From positions 35,480 through 99,479 of the forward strand of contig JAIESR010000001.1 in NCBI GenBank assembly GCA_019745775.1: a DNA stretch of 64,000 nt. The letters run 5' to 3'. Shown piece after piece: positions 47,411 through 55,077 of the stretch. The notes under the pieces were generated by a model. The model saw only the letters and a program-made list of their open reading frames with translations, was not told the DNA's origin and did not search any database. The translations under genes were made by a program, and so were the position numbers. Numbering within the stretch: position 1 is the stretch's first letter; each line of letters starts with the position of its first letter. Origin of the DNA: Xanthobacteraceae bacterium (lineage in GTDB: Bacteria > Pseudomonadota > Alphaproteobacteria > Rhizobiales > Xanthobacteraceae).

Positions 47411-47424
47411 ATTGTATATACGAT
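47411..47424 (-). promoter_or_regulatory. Operator-like palindrome before brnT
   Basis: ATTGTATATACGAT is a 14-base inverted repeat with one mismatched pair around GTATATAC, ending 5 bases before the brnT ATG (47406). Toxin-antitoxin operons of this type are autorepressed by BrnA at such AT-rich palindromes near the start. It is AT-rich in a GC-rich region. Binding is inferred. Confidence 0.5.
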
Positions 47425-47517
47425 TTATGAGCCTGCTGCAACCATTTCTCTGGACGAAATGGTCAAAATATCGATGGGTAAGGTGGCCTGTAACAGTCGA
47501 AGTGCGATTGCAGTCAC

Positions 47518-48327
47518 ATGACCACCACCTTCGCCGGCAATTACCCGCTCGAGCACAGCGACAGCGAGATCGAGCGGCTGCATATCCAGGGCGATGGCAT
47601 GGCGCCCGACACACTCACGATGCTCGAGCGCATCGCTGTCGCGCCCGGCTGGCGCTGTCTCGACATCGGCTGCGGTCCGCGCGGCATCACCGATATCCTG
47701 AGCGAGCGGGTCGGTCCGACGGGGCGCGTGGTCGGGCTCGACATGGACGAGAAGCATCTGGCGCATGCGCGGGCGCACGCGCCTGCCAATGTCGAGTTCA
47801 TCCGTGGCGATGCCTTCGGCTCCGACCTGCCGGCGGCTTCGTTCGATCTCGTGCATATGCGCTTCGTCGCGAGCACGGCGGGCGATCCCGAGCGGCTCAT
47901 CCGCGAGGCGATGCGGCTCGCGCGTCCTGGCGCCGTGGTCGCTCTCCAGGAACCGGACGGCTCGACGCTCAATTGCGATCCGCCGCATCCGGCCTGGGAT
48001 CAGCTGAAGCGGGCGCTGCTCGGCGCCTTCGCCGGCGTCGGCGCCGATCTCACGCTCGCGCGCCGTCTCTACCGGTTGGTGCGGCAGGCCGGCCTCGACG
48101 ACGTGCAGTACCGGCCGTTCCTGGTCGGCGTGCGCTCGAACGATCCGATGGTCGACTACCTGCCGTCGACGGTGGAGTCGCTGCGCGGCACCGTGCTCAA
48201 GCTCAGGTTGCTGTCGGAGGCGGAACTGCCTACGGCGTTGGCGCAATGCCGCGCGCATCTGCGCAAGCCGGAGACGTCGTTCACGATGTACACGGTCGCG
48301 CAGGTGTGGGGCCGCAAGCCCGCCTGA
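47518..48327 (+). CDS. Class I SAM-dependent methyltransferase
   Basis: 269 residues. Motif I WRCLDIGCGPRGITDIL (about 46-62), acidic end of strand two VVGLDMDEKHL, and post-motif FIRGDAFGSDLPAASFDLVHMRF fit the Rossmann methyltransferase fold. The C-terminal half has no specific match. The substrate is unknown. It is divergent from brnTA, and its leader (47425-47517) is AT-richer than the surroundings. No clear ribosome site precedes the ATG. It converges with the Bug receptor gene, 2 bases apart. Confidence 0.85.
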   Translation: MTTTFAGNYPLEHSDSEIERLHIQGDGMAPDTLTMLERIAVAPGWRCLDIGCGPRGITDILSERVGPTGRVVGLDMDEKHLAHARAHAPANVEFIRGDAFGSDLPAASFDLVHMRFVASTAGDPERLIREAMRLARPGAVVALQEPDGSTLNCDPPHPAWDQLKRALLGAFAGVGADLTLARRLYRLVRQAGLDDVQYRPFLVGVRSNDPMVDYLPSTVESLRGTVLKLRLLSEAELPTALAQCRAHLRKPETSFTMYTVAQVWGRKPA

Positions 48328-48329
48328 CC

Positions 48330-49376
48330 TTATTTCGTCGCGCCGATCAATTCCTTCGCACGCGCAAGCTCGTTGGCCGGTGCCTGCACCACCGCCACTG
48401 CGATCGTCTGCATCTCCGTGCCGCCGAGCGGCTTGATGTCCATGTTGAGCTTCTCGGCCTCGGCCAGGAACGCGGGATCGGCCATGGTGCGGTCGAATGA
48501 CTGCCGCAGGATCGCGACGCGTTCAGGCGGCATGTCGGGCGGGGCCAGGATCGGGCGTCCGAATGCGGCGCCGGAACCGATGAATATCAGCACGCCGCGG
48601 TCGAGATCGTTCTGCCCGTAGTCCTGGATCAGCGGCACCTTGCGCTTGGCGTAGGCGGAGATCTCGGGATCGGGCGCGGTGCCCCACTGCACCAGCAGGT
48701 TGATCTTGCGCTCGTCGAGCAGCGGCCGCATGGTCGCCTTCACCGACGACCACGTCGTGCCGCCGATGCAGTTCACTTCGTTGCGTTCCATCGCGATGTT
48801 GACGGCGCTCTGGCCGCGATAGCCGGCGATGACCTTGATCTGGGTTCCAAGGAGCTGGTTGATCACGCGCGGAAACACCGTGGTCGGGCCGCCGCCGGTG
48901 CTGCCGCAGAACAGCCCGCCTTTGCTCTTCACGTCGTCGAGCGTCGCGAGGCCCGATGCGCTCCAGGACAGCGTCACCAGGTTGTCGACAATCGGATTGC
49001 CGATCCAGTTGAACTTGGCCGCGTCGTAGCGGATGCCGGGCTCGGCCAGCGCCTGGTCGACCGCCGCGCTCTGCACGATGGTGCCGACCGCGGTGCCGTC
49101 CTTGGGGGCCACGTTGTAGAGCCAGTTTGCCGCCGTGCGGGTGCCGGCGCCCGGCATGTTCTGCGGCACGAAATTCGGATTACCGGGAATGTGGCGCGAC
49201 CAGTGCCGCGCCACGGTGCGGGCATAGAGATCGTAGCCGCCGCCGACGTCGAACCCGATCACCATCTGGATGGTCTTGCCTGCGAAGAACGGCGCTTGTT
49301 CCGCGGCGCATGGCATGGCCCCTGTAAATGCCAGGCTGCATGTGGCGGCGAGCAGGGTGGCACGGGTCGCGTTCAT
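48330..49376 (-). CDS. Bug/TctC-type tripartite tricarboxylate transporter receptor (first)
   Basis: 348 residues from ATG 49376. Signal peptide ending near PCAAE. MVIGFDVGGGYDLYARTVARHW and HIPGNPNFVPQNMPGAGT are the Bug-family first block; the second, SAAVDQALAEPGIRYDAAKFNWIGN, follows. Bug proteins bind carboxylates in the periplasm. No TctA/TctB membrane genes are near. Its ATG overlaps the TGA of the out-of-frame enoyl-CoA hydratase tail (ATGA), so the operon is CoA ligase, hydratase, receptor. Confidence 0.9.
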   Translation of the reverse strand: MNATRATLLAATCSLAFTGAMPCAAEQAPFFAGKTIQMVIGFDVGGGYDLYARTVARHWSRHIPGNPNFVPQNMPGAGTRTAANWLYNVAPKDGTAVGTIVQSAAVDQALAEPGIRYDAAKFNWIGNPIVDNLVTLSWSASGLATLDDVKSKGGLFCGSTGGGPTTVFPRVINQLLGTQIKVIAGYRGQSAVNIAMERNEVNCIGGTTWSSVKATMRPLLDERKINLLVQWGTAPDPEISAYAKRKVPLIQDYGQNDLDRGVLIFIGSGAAFGRPILAPPDMPPERVAILRQSFDRTMADPAFLAEAEKLNMDIKPLGGTEMQTIAVAVVQAPANELARAKELIGATK

Positions 49377-49472
49377 GGTGATTCGTCCTTGAACTGGGCG
49401 CGCCGCCAGGCGAGCGCGGCTTTCAAGCCCTCGCGGCTGCGGATGTCCTCGAACGCCTTGCCGACCTCGTCG
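49373..49472 (-). pseudogene. Out-of-frame C-terminal tail of the enoyl-CoA hydratase
   Basis: After a missing base near 49470-49474, another frame encodes DEVGKAFEDIRSREGLKAAL and then AWRRAQFKDESP, ending at TGA 49373-49375. This is the usual C-terminal helix of crotonase-family proteins (EGLKAALAWR) and it alone restores the ATGA overlap with the receptor gene. It should be read as the end of the hydratase at 49423-50205. Confidence 0.8.
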
Positions 49473-50205
49473 TGGCCGCATAGAGCGGCGCGCAGACGTC
49501 GAGCCCGGCATTGAGCGCATTGCGGAAGCCGCCGGCCTCGGCGCCGCGATTGACCGCGAGCTTCGCCGCCGCCAGCGCCTCGGGCGCAATCAGTGACAGC
49601 CGCTTGGCGTATTTCATCGTCGCGGTGCGCAGCTCCGCGAGCGGCACCACCCGGTTGATCATGCCGAAGTCGAGCGCGGTCGCGGCGTCGATGGTGTCGC
49701 CGAAATAGAGCAGCTCGCGCGCCCGCTTGTGGCCGATGATCGTCGGCATCGGCAGCGCTGGGCCGAGATGCGAGAACAGGATCTCGGGTTCGCCGAACAC
49801 CGCGTCGTCGGCCGCGATGGTGAGGTCGCAGAACATCGCGAGCTCGCAGCCGCCGCCGAGGCAATGGCCCTGCACGGAGGCGATGACCGGCTTGCGCAGC
49901 GTCCACGGCGTCATCAGCGTCCGCAGGCTGATGCCCAGCCGCTGGTGGAATTTCAGCGCGTCGTGGCGCCACGGCACCTTGCCGGGATCGTAGCCGTCGG
50001 CGCCGACGTCGAAGCCGACGCAGAAACTCCGCCCTTCCGAGCGTAGCACGATGACGCTCGTCTCCTCGGCGTCGTCGGCCTCGCGCAGCACGCGCTCCAT
50101 GGCGAGCCGCAGGTCCATGCTGAGCGCGTTGAGCTTTTCCGGCCGGTTCAAGGTGACGATGCCGACTTTGCCGTCGGTCTCATACAGAACCTGCTTCTCG
50201 GCCAT
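49423..50205 (-). CDS. Enoyl-CoA hydratase/isomerase family protein, frameshifted at the C-terminus
   Basis: 260 residues as read, of which the last ~18 are out of frame. Crotonase fold: LNRPEKLNALSMDLR, then GHCLGGGCELAMFCDLTIAA with Glu121, and VFGEPEI with Glu139, the two positions of the catalytic Glu pair in classic hydratases. GGGCEL and the preceding CVGF form the oxyanion hole. It adds water to enoyl-CoA or isomerises it. A single-base loss near 49470-49474 replaces the normal tail, which lies in another frame. It starts 13 bases past the CoA-ligase stop, in one operon. Confidence 0.85.
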   Translation of the reverse strand: MAEKQVLYETDGKVGIVTLNRPEKLNALSMDLRLAMERVLREADDAEETSVIVLRSEGRSFCVGFDVGADGYDPGKVPWRHDALKFHQRLGISLRTLMTPWTLRKPVIASVQGHCLGGGCELAMFCDLTIAADDAVFGEPEILFSHLGPALPMPTIIGHKRARELLYFGDTIDAATALDFGMINRVVPLAELRTATMKYAKRLSLIAPEALAAAKLAVNRGAEAGGFRNALNAGLDVCAPLYAATTRSARRSRTSAAARA

Positions 50206-50218
50206 GGGTCTTGGATCC

Positions 50219-52306
50219 TCAGCTCCGCCGCGGGACGATCAGCGCATCGACGATGACGCATCCCTTGGCGCGCGCCGTGATGGGGTTGAGGTCGATCTCT
50301 TCGATACGGTCGCTGTTGACGGCAGCGAAATCCGACAAGGCATAGAGGCATTGCGCCAGCGTCGCCTTGTCCGCTGCCGGGCGGCCGCGGAAGGCGCCGA
50401 GCAGCGCCGCGCCGCGCGTCTCCTCGATCATCGCTTCGGCGTCGCCCTCGCGCAGTGGCACCGGCCGCAGCGCAAAATCGCGCAAGACTTCGACGCCGAC
50501 GCCGCCCATGCCGAAGGCGATTGTCAGACCGAAATGCGGATCGCGCGACACGCCGGCGAACACCTCGACGCCGTCGGTGACCATCTCCTGCACCAGGTAG
50601 CCCGCGATCGGGATGCCGAGCGCGGCGACGCGGCGCTGCATGTCGCCGAAGGCCGCGGTAAGGGCCTGCTCGTCGCGCAGGCCGACGGCGACCAGGCCGT
50701 GCTCGGATTTGTGCGGGATATCGTCGGCGACGACCTTGAGCACCACCGGATAGCCGATGGCATTCGCCGCCGCGACTGCGGCGTCGGCCGACGTCACGAA
50801 TGTCTCGCGCGTCACTGGCAGGCCGTAGCCGGACAGGATTTTCTTGGCGTCGAATTCGTTGATGGTCGCACGGTCCGTGGCCAGCGCAGGCGAGGGTGCG
50901 GCGTTCGATGCGCGCACCGGCGCCAGCGGCGTGTTCCAGCGCGCCAGCCGCTCGATCGCGCCGAGCCCTTGCCGTGTCCCGCCGATCACGGCGACGCCGG
51001 CCTCCGCGAGGATGTGAATCTGGCCCGAATGCAGCACCCCCGGCCGCATCGACATGAAATAGTGCGGCTTTGAACTCTTGGCGGCGGCGACCGCGAACAG
51101 CTTGGCGTAGTCCTCCTCGCGGCCGGCGCGTCCGAGCGCCTGGTTGTCGACCGAGTCGCTGCTGCAGAAGACGATGGCGTCGGTTGCGGGGTTCTCGCTC
51201 AACAGCCGCAGCGCTTCCGGCGTGGCGGTGCGAAAATCGCCGCGCCCCCAGGCATCGAGCGGGTTGCCGTCGCCGGTGACGCGCCCCACGTCGCGCTCGA
51301 CCGCCTCGCGTGTCTCCGCCGGCAGCGGCCGCAGCGGAATACCGGCCGATGTCGCGACGTCGAGGATCAGCTCGGCCTGGCCGCCCGACGTCGTGACCAC
51401 ATTGATGCCGTTGCCGGTCGGCCAGCGCGTGCCCTGGCAGGCCGCCAGCACCTCGGTGAGTTCATCGAGATCCTCGACCTCGATGGCGCGATGCGCCTTC
51501 AGGATTTCCGAGAACACCCGCGACTCGCCGGCCAGCCCGCCGGTGTGGCCGGTGATCGCGGCGCGCACCCGCGCGCTGCGGCCGACCTTGAGCACGATCA
51601 CCGGCTTTCCATTCGCGGCGGCGCGGTCAAGCGCGGCGATGTAGCGATCGGGATTACGCACGCTCTCGGTGAAAGTCGCGATCACCTTGGTGTTGGGATC
51701 GGCGACCGCGAAGTCGATATAGCTCGCGGTGTCGTTGACCGCCTCGTTGCCGGACGATACCACCAGGCTGAAGCCGAAGCGGCGCAGGTCCGCGAGCAGG
51801 CTCGCGGCCACCGAGCCGCTCTGCGAGATCAGCGCGATGTTGCCGATCAGCGCGTCCGGGTTGCGCACCTCCTGCTTGAAGGTGGTGCTGTGCGCCGGCG
51901 GGTTGAGCACGCCCATGCAGTTCGGTCCGCAGAGCGACATCCCGGCGTCCCGGCAGATGCCGCCGATCTCGCGCTGCATCGCCTCGCCTTCGTGGCCGAT
52001 CTCGGCGAAACCGCCGTCGTAGATGACGGCGGCACGTGCGCCGTGCTCGGCCGCGGCGCGCAGGTTCTCGATGATGCCGTCGCTGCGGATGCAGAACGAC
52101 ACCACGTCGGGCGGTTCCGGCAGCTCACGGAAGCCCGCATAGCAATTGCGCCCGGCCACCGACGCGTATTTCGGATTGATCGGATACACCGCGCCGGCAA
52201 AGCCGATGCGTTCCAGCGCTTCCACCATCCCCCGGCCGACAGACGCGCGTTCCGATGCGCCGAGCACCGCGACCGATCGTGGATTGAGGAGCGCCTTGAT
52301 CGTCAC
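50219..52306 (-). CDS. Acetate-CoA ligase (ADP-forming) family protein
   Basis: 695 residues from GTG 52306, where AGAAGG precedes; the ATG at 52387 adds residues without similarity. Order: CoA-binding Rossmann domain (1-130, KALLNPRSVAVLGASER), two ligase-CoA domains with the phosphorylated His254 in ITGHTGGLAGES, then an ATP-grasp domain (about 480-695) with FDAKKILSGYGLPVT, PVVLKVVADDIPHKSEHG and EIDLNPITA. It makes an acyl-CoA from an acid using ATP or GTP. Together with the hydratase and receptor it suggests uptake and activation of a carboxylic acid. Confidence 0.9.
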   Translation of the reverse strand: MTIKALLNPRSVAVLGASERASVGRGMVEALERIGFAGAVYPINPKYASVAGRNCYAGFRELPEPPDVVSFCIRSDGIIENLRAAAEHGARAAVIYDGGFAEIGHEGEAMQREIGGICRDAGMSLCGPNCMGVLNPPAHSTTFKQEVRNPDALIGNIALISQSGSVAASLLADLRRFGFSLVVSSGNEAVNDTASYIDFAVADPNTKVIATFTESVRNPDRYIAALDRAAANGKPVIVLKVGRSARVRAAITGHTGGLAGESRVFSEILKAHRAIEVEDLDELTEVLAACQGTRWPTGNGINVVTTSGGQAELILDVATSAGIPLRPLPAETREAVERDVGRVTGDGNPLDAWGRGDFRTATPEALRLLSENPATDAIVFCSSDSVDNQALGRAGREEDYAKLFAVAAAKSSKPHYFMSMRPGVLHSGQIHILAEAGVAVIGGTRQGLGAIERLARWNTPLAPVRASNAAPSPALATDRATINEFDAKKILSGYGLPVTRETFVTSADAAVAAANAIGYPVVLKVVADDIPHKSEHGLVAVGLRDEQALTAAFGDMQRRVAALGIPIAGYLVQEMVTDGVEVFAGVSRDPHFGLTIAFGMGGVGVEVLRDFALRPVPLREGDAEAMIEETRGAALLGAFRGRPAADKATLAQCLYALSDFAAVNSDRIEEIDLNPITARAKGCVIVDALIVPRRS

Positions 52307-52388
52307 CGCGCGGCCTTCTCGACGAACGCGAAAGGCCGCGCAACCCGTCGCCGATTGACCGCTTGGAGCGCCAAACCTATCATCCAAA

Positions 52389-52424
52389 AACTATAGTACG
52401 ATCGGCAACTATAGTACGATCGGC
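52389..52424. repeat. Perfect 18-bp direct repeat (2 copies) in a divergent promoter region
   Basis: AACTATAGTACGATCGGC at 52389-52406 is repeated at 52407-52424. Each copy contains the palindromes ACTATAGT and CGATCG. The pair ends 6 bases before the ATG of the second Bug gene and lies 82 bases before the GTG of the divergent CoA ligase, so it could be two operator sites for a shared regulator. None is encoded next to it. Confidence 0.8.
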
Positions 52425-52430
52425 GGGATC

Positions 52431-53450
52431 ATGAAAAGCACGCGCCCCTTGATGCTCGCCGTTGCAATTGTCGCAGCGCCGCTGTCGTCGTCGCCGGGGC
52501 GCGCTCAAGCGCAGGACAGCGGCTTCTATCGCGGCAAGACGGTGACCATGGTCGTCGGGTATTCGGCCGGCGGCGGCTACGATCAGTATGCACGGCTCTT
52601 GGCGCGCCACTTCGGTCGTCACATTCCCGGCAATCCGACGATCGTGGTGCAGAATATGCCGGGCGCCGCGAGCTTTACGGCGGTGCGCTATCTCTCCGCC
52701 GCCGGTCCGAAGGACGGCACCGCGATCGCGATGTTCGATCCGGGGCTGATCCTGGAGTCGCTCTCCACGCCCGACCGCTTCAACGTGAAATTCTCCGACT
52801 ACCATTGGCTCGGCGGCATGTCGCGCGAGGTCACGTTCTGTTACGCGTGGCACGCGACCGGCATCAGGAGCTGGAGCGACATGATGGGCCGCAAGGAGTT
52901 TCTGCTCGGCCTGACGGCCAAGGGCTCGGCGGTCTATGCGAACGCGGCGTCGCTGCGCAAAATCTTCAATGCCCCGATCCGGCAGATCGCGGGCTATCCC
53001 GGCAGCAACGAGCAGCGGCTGGCATTGGAGCGCGGCGAGATCGAGGGACTGTGCGCGTCGTGGAGCGCGATCCCACAGGATTGGATCGTTAACAACAGGA
53101 TCGCGCCGATCGCGCGCTTCGCGCCGCAGCGTCCCGCCGACATGCCGGAAACGCCTTTCGTGAACGATCTCGCCACGACCCAGGAGCAGAAGGACGTCCT
53201 CGACATACTCAATGCACCGGGCCAGCTCGGCCGGCCGTTCATCGTCGCCAAGGAAGCGCCGCGCGAGCGCGTGCAGACTCTTGCGGCGGCGCTGGCCGAG
53301 ACGTTGAAAGACCCTGCATTGCTCGCCGACGCCAAGAAGCAGTCGCTGCCGATCGAGCTGTTCAGCGCCGCCGAGTCGGAAAAGATCGTCCATGACGTCT
53401 ATTCCGCATCGCCCGAGCTGGTCCGTCGGTTCAAGGCCGTCTACGACTGA
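52431..53450 (+). CDS. Bug/TctC-type receptor (second), beside ABC transporter genes
   Basis: 339 residues. Signal peptide ending near AQAQD. The blocks MVVGYSAGGGYDQYARLLARHF and GNPTIVVQNMPGAASF match the Bug family and the first receptor at 48330-49376; the two are paralogues. It is followed after 4 bases by an ABC ATPase gene and then its permease, an unusual neighbour for a Bug receptor, which normally serves TctAB. No strong ribosome site is seen; the 18-bp repeats sit where it would be. Confidence 0.9.
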   Translation: MKSTRPLMLAVAIVAAPLSSSPGRAQAQDSGFYRGKTVTMVVGYSAGGGYDQYARLLARHFGRHIPGNPTIVVQNMPGAASFTAVRYLSAAGPKDGTAIAMFDPGLILESLSTPDRFNVKFSDYHWLGGMSREVTFCYAWHATGIRSWSDMMGRKEFLLGLTAKGSAVYANAASLRKIFNAPIRQIAGYPGSNEQRLALERGEIEGLCASWSAIPQDWIVNNRIAPIARFAPQRPADMPETPFVNDLATTQEQKDVLDILNAPGQLGRPFIVAKEAPRERVQTLAAALAETLKDPALLADAKKQSLPIELFSAAESEKIVHDVYSASPELVRRFKAVYD

Positions 53451-53454
53451 GCCT

Positions 53455-54252
53455 ATGGCTGTTGCTCAGTCACAAACCGGCGGCGACGTCGCGGTCTCGC
53501 TCAAGGGCGTGACCAAGACGTTCGCCACGGGCGTCACCGCGCTCGATCGGTTCGATCTCGCCCTCAAGCCCGGCGAGTTCGTCTCGCTGCTCGGCCCGTC
53601 CGGCTGCGGCAAATCGACGGCGCTGCGGCTGATCGCGGGCCTGATGGAGCCGACGCGCGGCAGCGCGATCTCGCCCGGCATCCGCCCCGGCGGCGCGCGC
53701 GGCCAGATCGGCTTCGTGTTCCAGGAGCCGACGCTGATGCCCTGGGCGACGGTGGCGGCGAATGTCCGTCTGCCGCTGTCGCTGCGCCGCCGCGATGGTG
53801 TCGACGTCGATACGCGTGTGGCCGCCGCGCTCGATCAGGTCGGCCTCGACGGCTTCGCGCACGCCTATCCGTGCGAGCTTTCCGGCGGCATGAAGATGCG
53901 CGTCTCGATCGCGCGGGCGCTCGTGACGGAGCCGGCGCTGCTGTTGATGGACGAGCCGTTCGCGGCGCTCGACGAGGTGACGCGCTTCAAGCTCAACGAT
54001 GACCTGCTCGGGCTCTGGCGCGCGGTCAAGCGCACGGTGGTGTTCGTCACCCATTCGGTGTTCGAGTCGGTCTATCTCTCCGAGCGCATCGTGGTGATGA
54101 CCTCGCGGCCCGGCCGCGTCTTCACCGAGCTCAAGATAGACGCGCCCTATCCGCGCGACGACCGCTTCCGCACATCCGCCGACTACGCGGCGCTGTGCCG
54201 GCGGGTCTCCGACGCCTTGGCCGATGCCACGGCGAGGGCAGGTGGCGCATGA
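53455..54252 (+). CDS. ABC transporter ATP-binding protein (nitrate/sulfonate/taurine type)
   Basis: 265 residues from ATG 53455. Walker A GPSGCGKST (47-55), Q-loop FVFQEPTLMPWATVAANV, signature ELSGGMKMRVSIARAL, Walker B LLLMDEPFAALDE and H-loop VFVTHSVFESVYLSERI: the SsuB/TauB/NrtD group. It powers import with the permease that follows, overlapping by 4 bases. Substrate is unknown. Confidence 0.93.
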   Translation: MAVAQSQTGGDVAVSLKGVTKTFATGVTALDRFDLALKPGEFVSLLGPSGCGKSTALRLIAGLMEPTRGSAISPGIRPGGARGQIGFVFQEPTLMPWATVAANVRLPLSLRRRDGVDVDTRVAAALDQVGLDGFAHAYPCELSGGMKMRVSIARALVTEPALLLMDEPFAALDEVTRFKLNDDLLGLWRAVKRTVVFVTHSVFESVYLSERIVVMTSRPGRVFTELKIDAPYPRDDRFRTSADYAALCRRVSDALADATARAGGA

Positions 54253-55073
54253 ACGGCGAGCCCTTCGCCCCGGCGGTGTCTGCGCGCGATCGCGCCGAGG
54301 CGGCGCTGCGCGTGCTGTTGCCGATCGCTGTGCTCGCGCTTGGCATTATCGCCTGGGAATTGGTGGTGCGGTTGCAAGGCATCCCGCCTTATGTGCTGCC
54401 GGGGCCGGTGCTCGTCTTCCAGACCCTGCTCGCGGATTGGGGCCTGCTCTCGGGCTCGCTGATGGTGACGCTCATCACCACGCTGCAAGGCTTCGTGCTG
54501 GCGGTGGTGGGCGGCGTCGCGCTCGCGGTGCTGTTCAACCAGTCGCGGCTGATCGAGTATTCGTTTTATCCCTACGCGGTGATCCTCCAGGTGACGCCCG
54601 TCGTCGCGATCGCGCCGCTGCTGCTGATCTGGCTGCCGCAGGAAGCCGCCGTGCTCGCCTGCGCCTGGATCGTCGCGTTCTTCCCGGTGCTCGCCAACAC
54701 GACGCTCGGCCTCAACTCGGTCGATCATAACCTCGCCGACCTGTTCCGCCTCTACGGCGCGTCGCGCCTACAGGTGCTCATGCGCCTCAAGTTGCCGGCG
54801 GCGTTGCCTTACATCCTCGGCGGCCTGAAGATCGCGGGCGGGCTATCGCTTATCGGCGCCGTGGTCGCGGAAATGGCGGCGAGCTCCGCCGGAGCGGGCT
54901 CGGGGCTTGCCTACCGCATCATGGAGTCCGGCTATCGCCTCAACATCCCGCGCATGTTCGCGGCGCTGGTGCTGCTCTCGGTCGCCGGCATCGTCATCTA
55001 CTTCCTGCTCGCGTGGTTTTCGCATGTCATGCTGCGGCGCTGGCACGAAAGCGCGGTGATGCGCGAAGCGTGA
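54249..55073 (+). CDS. ABC transporter permease (SsuC/TauC type)
   Basis: 274 residues from ATG 54249, overlapping the ATPase stop (ATGA). Six helices; the coupling helix region LNSVDHNLADLFRLYGASRLQVLMRLKLPAALPYILGG carries the EAA-type motif of binding-protein-dependent permeases. Works with the ATPase upstream. No SsuA/NMT1-type receptor gene is present; the Bug receptor just before is the only candidate. Confidence 0.92.
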   Translation: MNGEPFAPAVSARDRAEAALRVLLPIAVLALGIIAWELVVRLQGIPPYVLPGPVLVFQTLLADWGLLSGSLMVTLITTLQGFVLAVVGGVALAVLFNQSRLIEYSFYPYAVILQVTPVVAIAPLLLIWLPQEAAVLACAWIVAFFPVLANTTLGLNSVDHNLADLFRLYGASRLQVLMRLKLPAALPYILGGLKIAGGLSLIGAVVAEMAASSAGAGSGLAYRIMESGYRLNIPRMFAALVLLSVAGIVIYFLLAWFSHVMLRRWHESAVMREA

Positions 55074-55077
55074 CGGC

